From Opitutaceae bacterium (lineage in GTDB: Bacteria > Verrucomicrobiota > Verrucomicrobiia > Opitutales > Opitutaceae), in NCBI GenBank assembly GCA_014879845.1, contig JACSRI010000146.1, positions 1-42,331 of the forward strand: a stretch of DNA of 42,331 bases. The letters are read 5' to 3'. Both the position numbers and the translations under genes were made by a program. The notes under the pieces were generated by a model. It was not told the DNA's origin. It did not search any database and saw only the letters and a list, made by a program, of their open reading frames with translations. Below are positions 9,126 through 18,324 of this stretch, in pieces. Every line of letters begins with the position of its first letter. Position 1 is the stretch's first letter.

Positions 9126-9928
9126 AGACGCGCGGCCGTCTCGTCTCCAGCGTGCTCGGGGTGTGGATCCTCTGGGCCTTGGTCGGACTCGCCTGGACGC
9201 CGCATGATCCGCGGGCGACCGCCTACCTCGATCAGGTCGGGCGGGGTGGCTCGTGGGTCCATTGGATGGGAGTCGATCCGCTCGGGCGCGACGTCTTCAG
9301 CCGCGTCTGGCACGGCACGGGCGAGACCATCGTTCTCGGTGGCGCGTCCGCCGCTGGCGCGCTCCTGCTCGCGGCGCTGCTCCTCGTCATCGAGCGGCGC
9401 GGGCCGTCGGTGGCGGGCAAGTTCGTGCGTTCGCTGACGGCGGCCGGGCTGGCGTTGCCGGTGTTGTTCGTCGGCATGCTGCTGCTGGTGTTCCTGCCGC
9501 CGTCGGCCTGGACGCTCGTCCTCGCCTGCGCGGTCGGCGGCGTGCCGTTCGCGTTTCGCCAGTTGCGCATCGTCTGGCTCGAGCACGCAGGTGCGCTGCA
9601 CGTCACCGCGAGCCGGGCACTGGGCGCGGGTTGGCGGCATGTGCTCGCCTTCGCGATCTGGCCGAACCTGCGGCCCGAGGCGGTGGCGCTCGCGCGCCTG
9701 CTCTTCGCGGCGTCCGTGCTCGAGCTGAGCGGGCTGAGTTTTCTCGGGTTGGCCGGCGACCCCGACCAGGCCGAACTCGGCGTCCTGCTTCGCCGGCACC
9801 AGGCGGAACTCTTCCAGCAGCCGATGCTCGTCGTCTGGCCGGGCCTGTTGCTCAGCGGACTGCTGCTGGTCGTGCATCTCGCCAACGTCCGGAGCGCGGC
9901 GACGCGCGGGCGTGGGCTTGCGGGTTGA
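9122..9928 (+). CDS. DppC/OppC-type ABC transporter permease
   Basis: This is the partner permease of the preceding gene, 268 residues and slightly shorter than the usual 280-300. The OppC N-terminal motif is clear (HWMGVDPLGRDVFSR, residues 47-61). Then come membrane segments, the EAA loop around ASRALGAGWRHVLAF, and the ELSGLSFLGLAG motif characteristic of DppC proteins. The ATG at 9122 overlaps the stop of the upstream gene as ATGA, indicating translational coupling. A 57-base gap follows before the GYF protein. The dipeptide/oligopeptide transport assignment is by family only. The missing ATPases and binding protein must be encoded elsewhere, or the pair has been recruited to another role. 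Confidence 0.88.
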   Translation: MKTRGRLVSSVLGVWILWALVGLAWTPHDPRATAYLDQVGRGGSWVHWMGVDPLGRDVFSRVWHGTGETIVLGGASAAGALLLAALLLVIERRGPSVAGKFVRSLTAAGLALPVLFVGMLLLVFLPPSAWTLVLACAVGGVPFAFRQLRIVWLEHAGALHVTASRALGAGWRHVLAFAIWPNLRPEAVALARLLFAASVLELSGLSFLGLAGDPDQAELGVLLRRHQAELFQQPMLVVWPGLLLSGLLLVVHLANVRSAATRGRGLAG

Positions 9929-9985
9929 CCGTGCCTGGGGCGGGCGGCACCGTCGGCGGCGCGTTTCCCAAGCATCGAACTCCCT

Positions 9986-11083
9986 ATGCCGTGGTACTAC
10001 GTTGAAGCGGGGGCCCAGAAGGGCCCGTTGGACGACGACACATTCATCTCCCTGGTCACGAGTGGCACCATCCGCGCCGAGACCCTGGTCTGGCGCGAGG
10101 GCATGAGGGACTGGACGCCCTACGCGACCGTCGCCGGCGTCGGCTCAGCGGGTGCGGCGCCGGCTGTGCTCGCCCCCGGCCAGGCCGCGTGCGGGGAATG
10201 TGGCCGGGCCGTGCCCGAGGCCGAGACGGTCGAGATCGGCGGGCGTCGCATCTGTGCGGCCTGCAAGCCCGTCGTGGTGCAGCGCATGATCGAGGGCACG
10301 GCTTCGGGTGCGGGCGGGCTCGATCCCGAGGCCATGCTCGCCGACCTGCGCGCGCGTGGCGGCTACGACATCGACATCGGCTCGGTCGTCTCGCGCTCGT
10401 TCGACGTGGTGAAGGAACACCTCTGGCCGTCGATCGGCGTGAGCCTGCTCATGATGATCATCGCCGGCGCGGGCGGGATGATCCCGTTCCTCGGTGTATT
10501 CATCACTTGGGTGCTGCACGGCCTGGTCACGGGCGGGACCTACCGCTACTTCCTGCTCAAGGTGCGCGGCGAGGGCAGCGTGCTCAACGACGCGTTCGCG
10601 GGCTTCCAGCAGCCGCGCATGAAGGAACTCATGCTGGCCGGCATGGTGGTCGGCGCGCCCTCGATGGTGATCAATCTCTTCAGCCTGACCTTCCAGATCG
10701 CCTCGATCTTCCAGATGCGGCAGATCGACCCGGGTTTTGAGACGACCGCGCTGACCGGCCTGTTCGTCGCGCTCGGCGGACTCGGTCTCATCGCGATGAT
10801 CTTCGGCCTGCTCTGGGCGCCGGCCCTGATCATCCTGGGTGACGAGCCGATCGGGTTCTGGAAGGCGCTGGAGCTGAGCCGCCGGCTCGTGATGCAGCGC
10901 TTCTTCACCTGGATCGGGCTGTATATCGTGATGATCCTCCTCAGCCTCGTGGGTTTCCTCGCGTTGTGCGTGGGCATCTTCTTCGTCATTCCCATGCTCA
11001 GCGTCATGCTCGCGATGGTCTGGGACGACATCCGCAAGCAGGCGGCGGAGGCGCGGCGCGCCCGTGCCGCGGCCACGGCCTGA
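9986..11083 (+). CDS. GYF_2 / zinc-ribbon membrane protein
   Basis: This 365-residue protein has a GYF_2-type domain at residues 2-50 (PWYYVEAGAQKGPLDDDTF and a WTPYATV end). A two-knuckle zinc ribbon follows, with C69-x2-C72 and C90-x2-C93. About 230 residues of membrane domain (about 130-350) hold four to six hydrophobic helices, some in long Gly/Met/Leu stretches typical of the glycerophosphodiester-phosphodiesterase-like or DUF975-like membrane family. GYF_2 domains bind proline-rich peptides in other contexts; the partner here is unknown. No Shine-Dalgarno precedes the ATG. The stop codon shares one base with the next start (TGATG). As first gene after the permeases it opens the zinc-finger/MoxR module. 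Confidence 0.82.
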   Translation: MPWYYVEAGAQKGPLDDDTFISLVTSGTIRAETLVWREGMRDWTPYATVAGVGSAGAAPAVLAPGQAACGECGRAVPEAETVEIGGRRICAACKPVVVQRMIEGTASGAGGLDPEAMLADLRARGGYDIDIGSVVSRSFDVVKEHLWPSIGVSLLMMIIAGAGGMIPFLGVFITWVLHGLVTGGTYRYFLLKVRGEGSVLNDAFAGFQQPRMKELMLAGMVVGAPSMVINLFSLTFQIASIFQMRQIDPGFETTALTGLFVALGGLGLIAMIFGLLWAPALIILGDEPIGFWKALELSRRLVMQRFFTWIGLYIVMILLSLVGFLALCVGIFFVIPMLSVMLAMVWDDIRKQAAEARRARAAATA

Positions 11084-11532
11084 TGGCGATGATCCGGAGG
11101 GTCGCCACGAACGCCGGGCTGGGTCCCGCGCCCCGTTCGTCGGGTGTGGTCGCCCTGTGCGCCGCCGGCGCTGGCGCCGTGCTCGCGACGGTCGTCGCGC
11201 GCGGCATGCTCGACGGGCGAGCCGTGTATCCGGGTTGTGGGTTCCGATGGCTGACCGATCACCCGTGCCCGGCCTGCGGCGGCACTCACGCACTCGCGGC
11301 GCTGGGGTCCGGCGAGTTCGCCGCGGCCCTCGGCCACAACCCGCTCGTGGCCCTGGTGGCGCTCGCGTGCGTCGTGCTCGCGCTGGGCGCGGCCCTCGAC
11401 CATCGGCTCAACCGCGGCCGCTGGGCCGCACGCCTCGAGCCGCGCGGGCGCGCGGTCCTGCGGCGCGCGCGATGGTGGCTGCCCGCCGCGGTGGTGATCA
11501 ACTGGGCCTACCTGCTCGGCTTCGCGCCGTGA
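11083..11532 (+). CDS. DUF2752 family membrane protein
   Basis: This is a 149-residue protein with the DUF2752 signature: PGCGFRWLTDHPCPACGGTH, then a helix and a conserved NPL motif, followed by two more membrane segments. The CPxCGxTH motif could bind metal or be redox-active, but the family has no established function. The start at 11083 overlaps the preceding stop by one base. The frame is open upstream to 10966, but that part is a shadow of the previous gene. A second ATG lies two codons in. It is probably part of the same operon, since the next gene starts 4 bases after the stop. Confidence 0.85.
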   Translation: MAMIRRVATNAGLGPAPRSSGVVALCAAGAGAVLATVVARGMLDGRAVYPGCGFRWLTDHPCPACGGTHALAALGSGEFAAALGHNPLVALVALACVVLALGAALDHRLNRGRWAARLEPRGRAVLRRARWWLPAAVVINWAYLLGFAP

Positions 11533-11536
11533 CCGC

Positions 11537-12142
11537 ATGAGCGCCGTGCGATGCCCCTCCTGCCTGGCCGAACTGCCCGTCGTGGACGGCGCGGTCGGCG
11601 CGGAGACACTCACGTGCGGGCGGTGCCGGGCGACGGTCGAGGTCGAGACCTTCCCCGCCCAGTGGCGCAAGGTGCAACCCGGGCGGACCGGCGAACTCGT
11701 CACGGGCGAGGAGGCCGCGTGTTTCGTGCACACCGACCGGCGCGCGGAGGCGGCGTGCGACGCCTGCGGGCGTTTCATGTGCGCGCTCTGCGAGGTGCGC
11801 GTGGGCGAGCAGCGCCTCTGTGTCGCCTGCCTCGAGAGCGGCCGGCGCGCCGGCCGCCTCGCGCAGGTCGAGCGCGGCCGCACGATCTTCGCGCTCGTCG
11901 CGCTGCGCGTGGCGTTGTTCGGCCTGCTGCTCGGGCCGTTCGGACCGGTGGCGGGGATGAGCGCGATCGTGCTCGCCGTGGTCGGGTTGCTCAAGCCCGC
12001 GAGCCTGACCGACCGCCGCTACCACGGCTCGGCCATCGTGGCGCTGCTGCTCGGCGGCGCGCTCACGCTCGGGTGGTTGTGGTGGTGGCTCACGGTCTTC
12101 ACGGGATCGGGGACGACGGTGTTTACGGAGGTCGAGCCATGA
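11537..12142 (+). CDS. B-box-like zinc-finger membrane protein (201 aa)
   Basis: The N-terminus carries a four-cysteine ribbon (C6, C9, C27, C30), followed by a second zinc module with C62, H65, C74, C77, C82, C85, C95 and C98. Their spacing, C-x2-H-x8-C-x2-C-x4-C-x2-C-x9-C-x2-C, is that of a B-box/DUF-type double zinc finger. Two or three hydrophobic helices follow (about 114-150 and 164-190), so the fingers are probably cytoplasmic and membrane tethered. The same eight-ligand spacing recurs exactly in the gene at 12654. The function is unknown; zinc modules of this type often mediate protein contacts. The stop overlaps the next start by four bases. Confidence 0.8.
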   Translation: MSAVRCPSCLAELPVVDGAVGAETLTCGRCRATVEVETFPAQWRKVQPGRTGELVTGEEAACFVHTDRRAEAACDACGRFMCALCEVRVGEQRLCVACLESGRRAGRLAQVERGRTIFALVALRVALFGLLLGPFGPVAGMSAIVLAVVGLLKPASLTDRRYHGSAIVALLLGGALTLGWLWWWLTVFTGSGTTVFTEVEP

Positions 12143-12657
12143 GACGCGAGTCGTCACCCTCGGCCACCTACACACGGCTGCCCGGCCGCCGCTTCGGGCT
12201 GATGCAGCGCGCGACGCTCTGGGCGGCGGCTGATCATGTCCTCGTCGTCAATGAGACGATGACCGGGGAGGCTTACCGTCGTTTCTTCTTTCGCGACATC
12301 CGCGCGATCACAATTCATCCGACCGGCCGTCGCGAGCGCACGTCGCTCGTGCTCGTGGTGTTCGCGCTCCTCAATCTCGTGCCGCTTCTCTTCCTGATGG
12401 CCGATGATCCCGACGTGCGCGCCGTCTCGCTCCTCGCGGGCGGCACGCTCGTGTGGGTCGCGCTGCTCGTGGCCAACCTGCTGCGCGGGCCGTCCTGCGA
12501 GACGCGTTTCAGCACGGCCGCGCACGACGATGTCGTGGCGCCGCTCTCGCGCCTCGCACCGGCCCGCCGCGTGGTGGCGATGCTGCGCCCGCGCATCCTC
12601 GCCGCGCAGGCCGAGCTGGCACCGCTGTCGCCGGCGACTGGAGACGCCGCGCCATGA
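12139..12657 (+). CDS. Small two-helix membrane protein of unknown function
   Basis: This 172-residue protein is not recognised as a named family. The N-terminal 65 residues look like a small beta-rich domain (LMQRATLWAAADHVLVVNE, then FFFRDIRAITIHPTG), resembling a bacterial PH-like fold. Two closely spaced membrane helices (about 70-88 and 97-115) and an Arg/Ala-rich cytoplasmic tail follow. It overlaps both neighbours by four bases (ATGA), so it is translated together with the two zinc-finger proteins. A membrane-anchored accessory role in the same complex is inferred from that coupling only. Confidence 0.75.
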   Translation: MRRESSPSATYTRLPGRRFGLMQRATLWAAADHVLVVNETMTGEAYRRFFFRDIRAITIHPTGRRERTSLVLVVFALLNLVPLLFLMADDPDVRAVSLLAGGTLVWVALLVANLLRGPSCETRFSTAAHDDVVAPLSRLAPARRVVAMLRPRILAAQAELAPLSPATGDAAP

Positions 12658-12998
12658 GCACGAGCACACCCCGTCTGGTCGTCAGCCGCTGCTACAATCA
12701 CGCCGATCGTGAGGCCTCTGCGCGTTGCGTATCGTGCGGGCGCACCTTCTGCCGCGAGTGCGTGGCCGAGCACGACGGGCGCATGATCTGCGGCGCGTGC
12801 CTGCATGAGGAGACCGCGGCGCCGGACGGTGAGCGGCGCGGGTGGCTCGGCCGCGTGGCACGGGCCGGGCAATTCGTGGCGGCTGGCGTCGTCGCGTGGC
12901 TCGTCTTCTATTTCGCCGGCCGCATGCTCCTGCAAGTGCCGGCGGAGTTTCACGAGGGCACCGTGTGGCAGGGCGAGTGGTGGCAGGGCGAACGATGA
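12654..12998 (+). CDS. B-box-like zinc-finger membrane protein (114 aa)
   Basis: A single zinc module occupies residues 13-49 with ligands C13, H16, C25, C28, C33, C36, C46 and C49. The spacing is identical to the second module of the protein encoded at 11537. One membrane helix (about 72-92) and a short Trp-rich tail follow. The N-terminus is therefore likely cytoplasmic and the tail periplasmic, although charge rules are weak here. It overlaps the upstream and downstream genes by four bases each. The shared spacing argues for a duplicated domain that binds the same kind of partner. No function is established. Confidence 0.8.
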   Translation: MSTSTPRLVVSRCYNHADREASARCVSCGRTFCRECVAEHDGRMICGACLHEETAAPDGERRGWLGRVARAGQFVAAGVVAWLVFYFAGRMLLQVPAEFHEGTVWQGEWWQGER

Positions 12999-14671
12999 AG
13001 AAGACCCGCCGACCCGACGGACCGTCCGCGCTGGACCTGATCGAGGAGGCCACGCACCTCGTGCGTTGCGTACCGCTGTCGTGCGGCGCGGCCTACGCGG
13101 TCGGCACCGTGCCGTTCCTGCTTGGGGCCACCTTCTTCATCGCCGACATGAGCCGAGGGGCTCACGCCGCGCTGCACCTGCCCGGGGCGGCGCTGGGGCT
13201 GGTTGTGTTGTTCGCGTGGATGAAAGCCTGGCACGCGGTCGCCGCCGAAGAGGCGCTCGCGCATCTCGAGCAGCGTGAGCCGGTGCGGCCGGGGCCGCGC
13301 GCGTGGCTTGTGCTGGCGGCCCGTCAGTTCGCCTTTCATGGCTTCGGCCTGGCGCTGGTGCCGCTTGCGACGATCGCGGCGCTGCCCGGCGGCTGGGTGT
13401 ATGCCTATTATCAGAATCTCACCGTGCTCGGCATCGGTTCCGGCGAGCGCACCCACCGCGCGGCATGGGAGCAGGCGCGCCTCTGGCCCGGGCAGAATCA
13501 CGGCGCGCTCGGTGCGCTTTCGCTCCTCGGCCTCGCGGTGCTCGGCAATGTGGCCTTCGCCATCTACTTCGTGCCGTCGCTCGTGCGCACGATCACGGGC
13601 ACGGAACGCGTCTTCGCGCAGACCGGCTGGAATCCGCTCAACACCACGTTTCTCGCTGCGGTCTTCGCGCTGACCTTTCTCGCGGTGGATCCTGTGGTGA
13701 AGGCGTTTTATGTGCTGCGCTGTTTCTACGGGCGGTCGCGCCGCACCGGCATGGACCTGCTCGTGCAGGTGCGCGCCACCCTCGGCCGGACGACGCCGGT
13801 GGTCGTGCTGGGTGCGTTGCTCCTGGTCGCGGCCATGCGCCCGCTGGCCGCGGAGGATGCCGCGACCGCGGAAACGCCCGGGGTGGAGAGCACGACTTCC
13901 GGATCGCCCGAAGGCGAATCCACCACGCCACTACCGCCGCCGGCCGTGGAGCGCACCGACGCCCTGGCGCCCGACGATCTCAACGCCGCCATCGAGCGGG
14001 TGCTGCGCGACCCCGAGTATGTCTGGCGCGAGCCGCCGCCGCGGCAGGCGGAGGGCGCGGCCTCGGACTTTGGGGCCTGGGTGAAGCGCACGCTCAAGGG
14101 GTTCCAGGAGTGGATCCGGCGGATTTTCCGTTCGGATGGTGATTCCGAGGAAATCGACGTCGGGCGGGCCGGCTCGTTCTTCAGCCCGGGCGTGATCCTG
14201 TGGCTCTTCGTCGTCGCGGCGCTCGTGATCGTCGCGATGGTGGCCATGGCGATCATCAAGCGCACCGAGACCTCGCCGACCGTGCCAGCCCACGCGGAGA
14301 GCGCGAGGGTGCCGTCGCTCGATCGCGAGGACCTGACGGCCGACCAACTCCCCGAGGAGGAGTGGATGCGGCTGGCGCGCGAACTCATCGCACGCGGCGA
14401 GGTGCGCCTGGGCTGGCGGGCACTCTTTCTCGGCACGCTCGCGGGCCTGGCCGGCCGCGGGCTGCTCGTGCTCGCCCGCCACAAGTCGAACCGCGACTAC
14501 GAGCGCGAGTTGCAGCGGCGCGGCGCGCCGCTCGCCGCGGTCGTGTCCGCCTACGCGGAAAACCGTCGCGCCTTCGAGGGCGTGTGGTACGGCGACCAGC
14601 GGCCGGAGGGCGCGGCGCTGGCGCGCTTCGAGGACAACGTGCGCCTGCTCGTGCGGAGGGATCCGGCATGA
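12995..14671 (+). CDS. Polytopic membrane protein with C-terminal DUF4129 domain (558 aa)
   Basis: The N-terminal half (1-282) has about six membrane helices (around 28-50, 62-80, 107-130, 170-195, 215-242, 266-282). An acidic, Pro/Thr-rich linker (284-330) and an amphipathic region (325-380) follow, then a single helix at 397-421. The C-terminal cytoplasmic domain at about 448-545 matches DUF4129, with the LARELIARGEVRLGWRALFL stretch. DUF4129 proteins are standard members of MoxR-DUF58 clusters, where they are usually smaller; the N-terminal membrane half is an unusual addition. It overlaps both neighbours by four bases. The role is unknown, probably a scaffold for the MoxR module. Confidence 0.8.
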   Translation: MKKTRRPDGPSALDLIEEATHLVRCVPLSCGAAYAVGTVPFLLGATFFIADMSRGAHAALHLPGAALGLVVLFAWMKAWHAVAAEEALAHLEQREPVRPGPRAWLVLAARQFAFHGFGLALVPLATIAALPGGWVYAYYQNLTVLGIGSGERTHRAAWEQARLWPGQNHGALGALSLLGLAVLGNVAFAIYFVPSLVRTITGTERVFAQTGWNPLNTTFLAAVFALTFLAVDPVVKAFYVLRCFYGRSRRTGMDLLVQVRATLGRTTPVVVLGALLLVAAMRPLAAEDAATAETPGVESTTSGSPEGESTTPLPPPAVERTDALAPDDLNAAIERVLRDPEYVWREPPPRQAEGAASDFGAWVKRTLKGFQEWIRRIFRSDGDSEEIDVGRAGSFFSPGVILWLFVVAALVIVAMVAMAIIKRTETSPTVPAHAESARVPSLDREDLTADQLPEEEWMRLARELIARGEVRLGWRALFLGTLAGLAGRGLLVLARHKSNRDYERELQRRGAPLAAVVSAYAENRRAFEGVWYGDQRPEGAALARFEDNVRLLVRRDPA

Positions 14672-15861
14672 AGCGTGCGACCCCGCTTTGGCCGCGGCTC
14701 GCGCTCGCGGGCGCGCTCCTGCTCATGCTGGCCGGTCTCGTGCAGCTGTTTCGCGACCGGTTCGCCACCGGCGACGTGTATCCGGAATACTCCAGCCTGC
14801 GCGGCGACCCGCTCGGCACGCGCGTGCTCTACGAATCGTTCGAGGCCGCGGGCATCGAAGTCGCGCGCAACTTCCGCGATGTCGCCCGCGCCGATCCCGG
14901 GCAGGGCACGATCTTCCTCTGCGGGCTGCACTGGTCGCAGATCACCGGCACGGATACGGAGGACGTGAAGGCGTTGCTCGCCTCGGTGCGCGCCGGAAGC
15001 CGCCTCGTGCTCGGATTCGCGCCGCAGGCGCCGGAGGTCGCGGTCGTGGCGGGCGCGCACGCCGCGGAGTCGGCCGGCCGCGAGCGCGAGCGACGCCACC
15101 GCGCGCCTTCGCGCCAGGACAAGCCCGAGGCGCGACCGCTGCATCGCGAGTTCGGCATCGACACGCGCTGGCTGCCGGCGACCGAGGGAGGCGTGCACAC
15201 CGCCGCGCGTGTGGGCGCGGATGCGCTGCCCGACTCGCTCCCGTGGCACACCGCGCTCGCCTTCGAGCCCGAGGGCGACGCCTGGCGCCGTGTGTACGGG
15301 GTCGACCGATACGCCGCCATCCTCGAGCGGAGCTACGGCCGCGGCTCGATCGTCCTGGTGGGCGACGCCTACCTGCTCAGCAACGAGGCGATGGCGCGCG
15401 GCCGGCAGAGTGCGCTGCTGGCCTGGCTCCTCGGCCCGAACCGGCGCGTGGTCTTCGACGAGACACACCTCGGCGTCGAGGAGAACACCGGCATCGCCGC
15501 CCTCGCCCGCCGCTACGGCCTCGCCCACACGGCGCTCGCGCTGATCGCCGTGGCGATCCTCTACTTCTGGAAGAACGGCACCTCGCTCGTGCCGCCGGCC
15601 GCGCGGGGCGCGGTCGACGCCGGCGAGCTGGCCGGGCGCGACGCCTCCTCCGGCCTGGTCAATCTCCTGCGCCGCACGCTGCCGGCGGGTGAACTCGTCG
15701 CGGCATGCGTGGCTGAATACAAACGCGCCGCCGCCTGGCGGCGCCTCGCGCCCGAGACGCAGCGCGCGCTCGAGACCCTCGCGCTCTCCGCGGGCGGCGA
15801 CCGGCGACGCGTGCCCGAGGCCATGCGCGCGGCCCACGAACTCTTGAAACGAAAGTCCTGA
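14668..15861 (+). CDS. DUF4350 domain-containing membrane protein
   Basis: This 397-residue protein has an N-terminal signal-anchor helix (about 10-27). A large extracytoplasmic domain (about 30-285) contains the DUF4350 features GTRVLYESFEAAGIEVARN near the start and VVFDETHLGVEEN before the second membrane helix (about 290-306). A cytoplasmic tail follows. DUF4350 is related to glutamine-amidotransferase-like/ThuA folds and is regularly found between DUF4129 and MoxR genes. The start overlaps the previous stop by four bases, and MoxR begins 3 bases after the stop. Catalytic activity is not evident from the sequence. Confidence 0.83.
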   Translation: MKRATPLWPRLALAGALLLMLAGLVQLFRDRFATGDVYPEYSSLRGDPLGTRVLYESFEAAGIEVARNFRDVARADPGQGTIFLCGLHWSQITGTDTEDVKALLASVRAGSRLVLGFAPQAPEVAVVAGAHAAESAGRERERRHRAPSRQDKPEARPLHREFGIDTRWLPATEGGVHTAARVGADALPDSLPWHTALAFEPEGDAWRRVYGVDRYAAILERSYGRGSIVLVGDAYLLSNEAMARGRQSALLAWLLGPNRRVVFDETHLGVEENTGIAALARRYGLAHTALALIAVAILYFWKNGTSLVPPAARGAVDAGELAGRDASSGLVNLLRRTLPAGELVAACVAEYKRAAAWRRLAPETQRALETLALSAGGDRRRVPEAMRAAHELLKRKS

Positions 15862-15864
15862 ACC

Positions 15865-16847
<983 letters not shown>

Positions 16848-16851
<4 letters not shown>

Positions 16852-18308
16852 CTCCAGCTTTCGTTCCGATGGTCGCCCCGGCGAAACACGATGATCCGGC
16901 CCGCGCCGCTCCCACGGTGGAGACGGGCGCGCGTCAGCGCGTGGCGCGCCTGCGCCTCGCGCCGACACGCACATTCATCGTGCTGGCGGCGGTGCTGCTG
17001 GTCGTACCGGCACTGGCCGAACTCGTCGACGGCCGGGCCGTCTGGCTGCTCGTGGCCGCGGCGGGTGCGCTCAGCGTGGTCGCCGCCGTCGATGCGCTGC
17101 TGGGCACCGGTCGCGCGGGTGGGGTCGAGGCAATGACCGAGCGGGTGACGCGGCTCAACCTCGCGCGCGCCGGTTCGGTCTCGCTCGTCCTTCGGGCGAC
17201 AGGCGCTTCCTCGCGGTGCGTGCGCGCGGGCCTGGACATGCCGGCCGACCTCGGCATCGAGCCCGACGAGCCGCTCGTCGATCTCCCGGCGGACGGCGGT
17301 GGCACGCGGTTGACCTGGCAGGCGGCGCCGCGGCGCCGCGGCCGTTTCCTTTGGGAGACGCTGCACCTGGAGGCGCGCTCGCCGCTGGACCTCTGGACCG
17401 TGCGCTGGAGTGTCGCGCTCTTGGGCGAGATCCGCGTGTATCCAGATCTTCGTTCCGAGGGCCGGCAGGTCTCGGCGCTGTTCATGCGGCGCTCGAGCGT
17501 GGGCGCGCGGTTGCAGCGCATGGTGGGCCGCGGGCGCGAGTTCGAGAAACTGCGCGAGTACCTGCCGGGCGACGGCTACGACGAGATTCACTGGAAGGCC
17601 ACGGCCAAGCGCGGGCATCCCGTCACCAAGGTCTTTCAGGTCGAGCGCACGCAGGAGGTCTACGCCGTGGTCGACGCTTCGCGCCTCTCCGGACGCGAAG
17701 CCGGTGCCCCGGTCGTCGTGGGCGGTTCGCAGACGTTTGTGCCCTCGCTCCTCGAGCGGCAGATCAATGCCGCGCTGGCGCTCGCGCTGGCCGCGGAGCG
17801 GCAGCAGGATCACTTCGGCCTGGTGACCTACGCGGACACGCCGCGCACGTTCGTACGCGCGCGCAGCGGCGCGGCGCATTTCCAAGCGTGTCGCGAGGCC
17901 ATGGTGGCGCTGCAGAGCGAGCCCGCGAGCCCGGACCTGCGCGAGGTCTGCACCTTCCTGCGCGCCCGGCTGACCAAGCGCGCGTTGCTGATGTTTCTCG
18001 TCTCGCTCGACGACCCGGCGCTGGCCGAGGCGTTCGTCGACGCCGTGCAGGTCATCGCGCGGCACCATGTCGTCGTCGTGGCCACGCCACGACCGCCGGA
18101 TGCGGCATCGCTTTTCGGAGGGCCGGCGCCGGCCGACCTCGACGGGGCTTATGCCCGCCTTGGCGGCCACCTGCGCTGGCAGGGACTGCAAGACCTCGGG
18201 GCGCGGCTGCACCGGCTCGGCGTGCATCACGCGCTGCTCGAGCGCGACGCCCTCGCGGCCGGCGCGATCTCCCACTACATGGCGCTCAAGCAGCGCCAGC
18301 TGATCTGA
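16848..18308 (+). CDS. DUF58 (vWA-like) membrane protein
   Basis: This 486-residue protein has two N-terminal membrane helices (about 42-60 and 64-82) and an extended beta-rich region. The DUF58 signature is at about 225-262 (GRGREFEKLREYLPGD, then IHWKATAKRG), followed by a vWA-like C-terminal half. The MIDAS position reads VVDASRLSG rather than the canonical DxSxS, so the metal site may be incomplete. DUF58 proteins are the standard partners of MoxR ATPases. The TTG at 16848 overlaps the moxR stop as TTGA, matching the rest of the operon. The first ATG is at 16869 with no Shine-Dalgarno, so the start is uncertain by seven codons. Confidence 0.88.
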
Positions 18309-18324
18309 GCGACCGACCCGCCGC

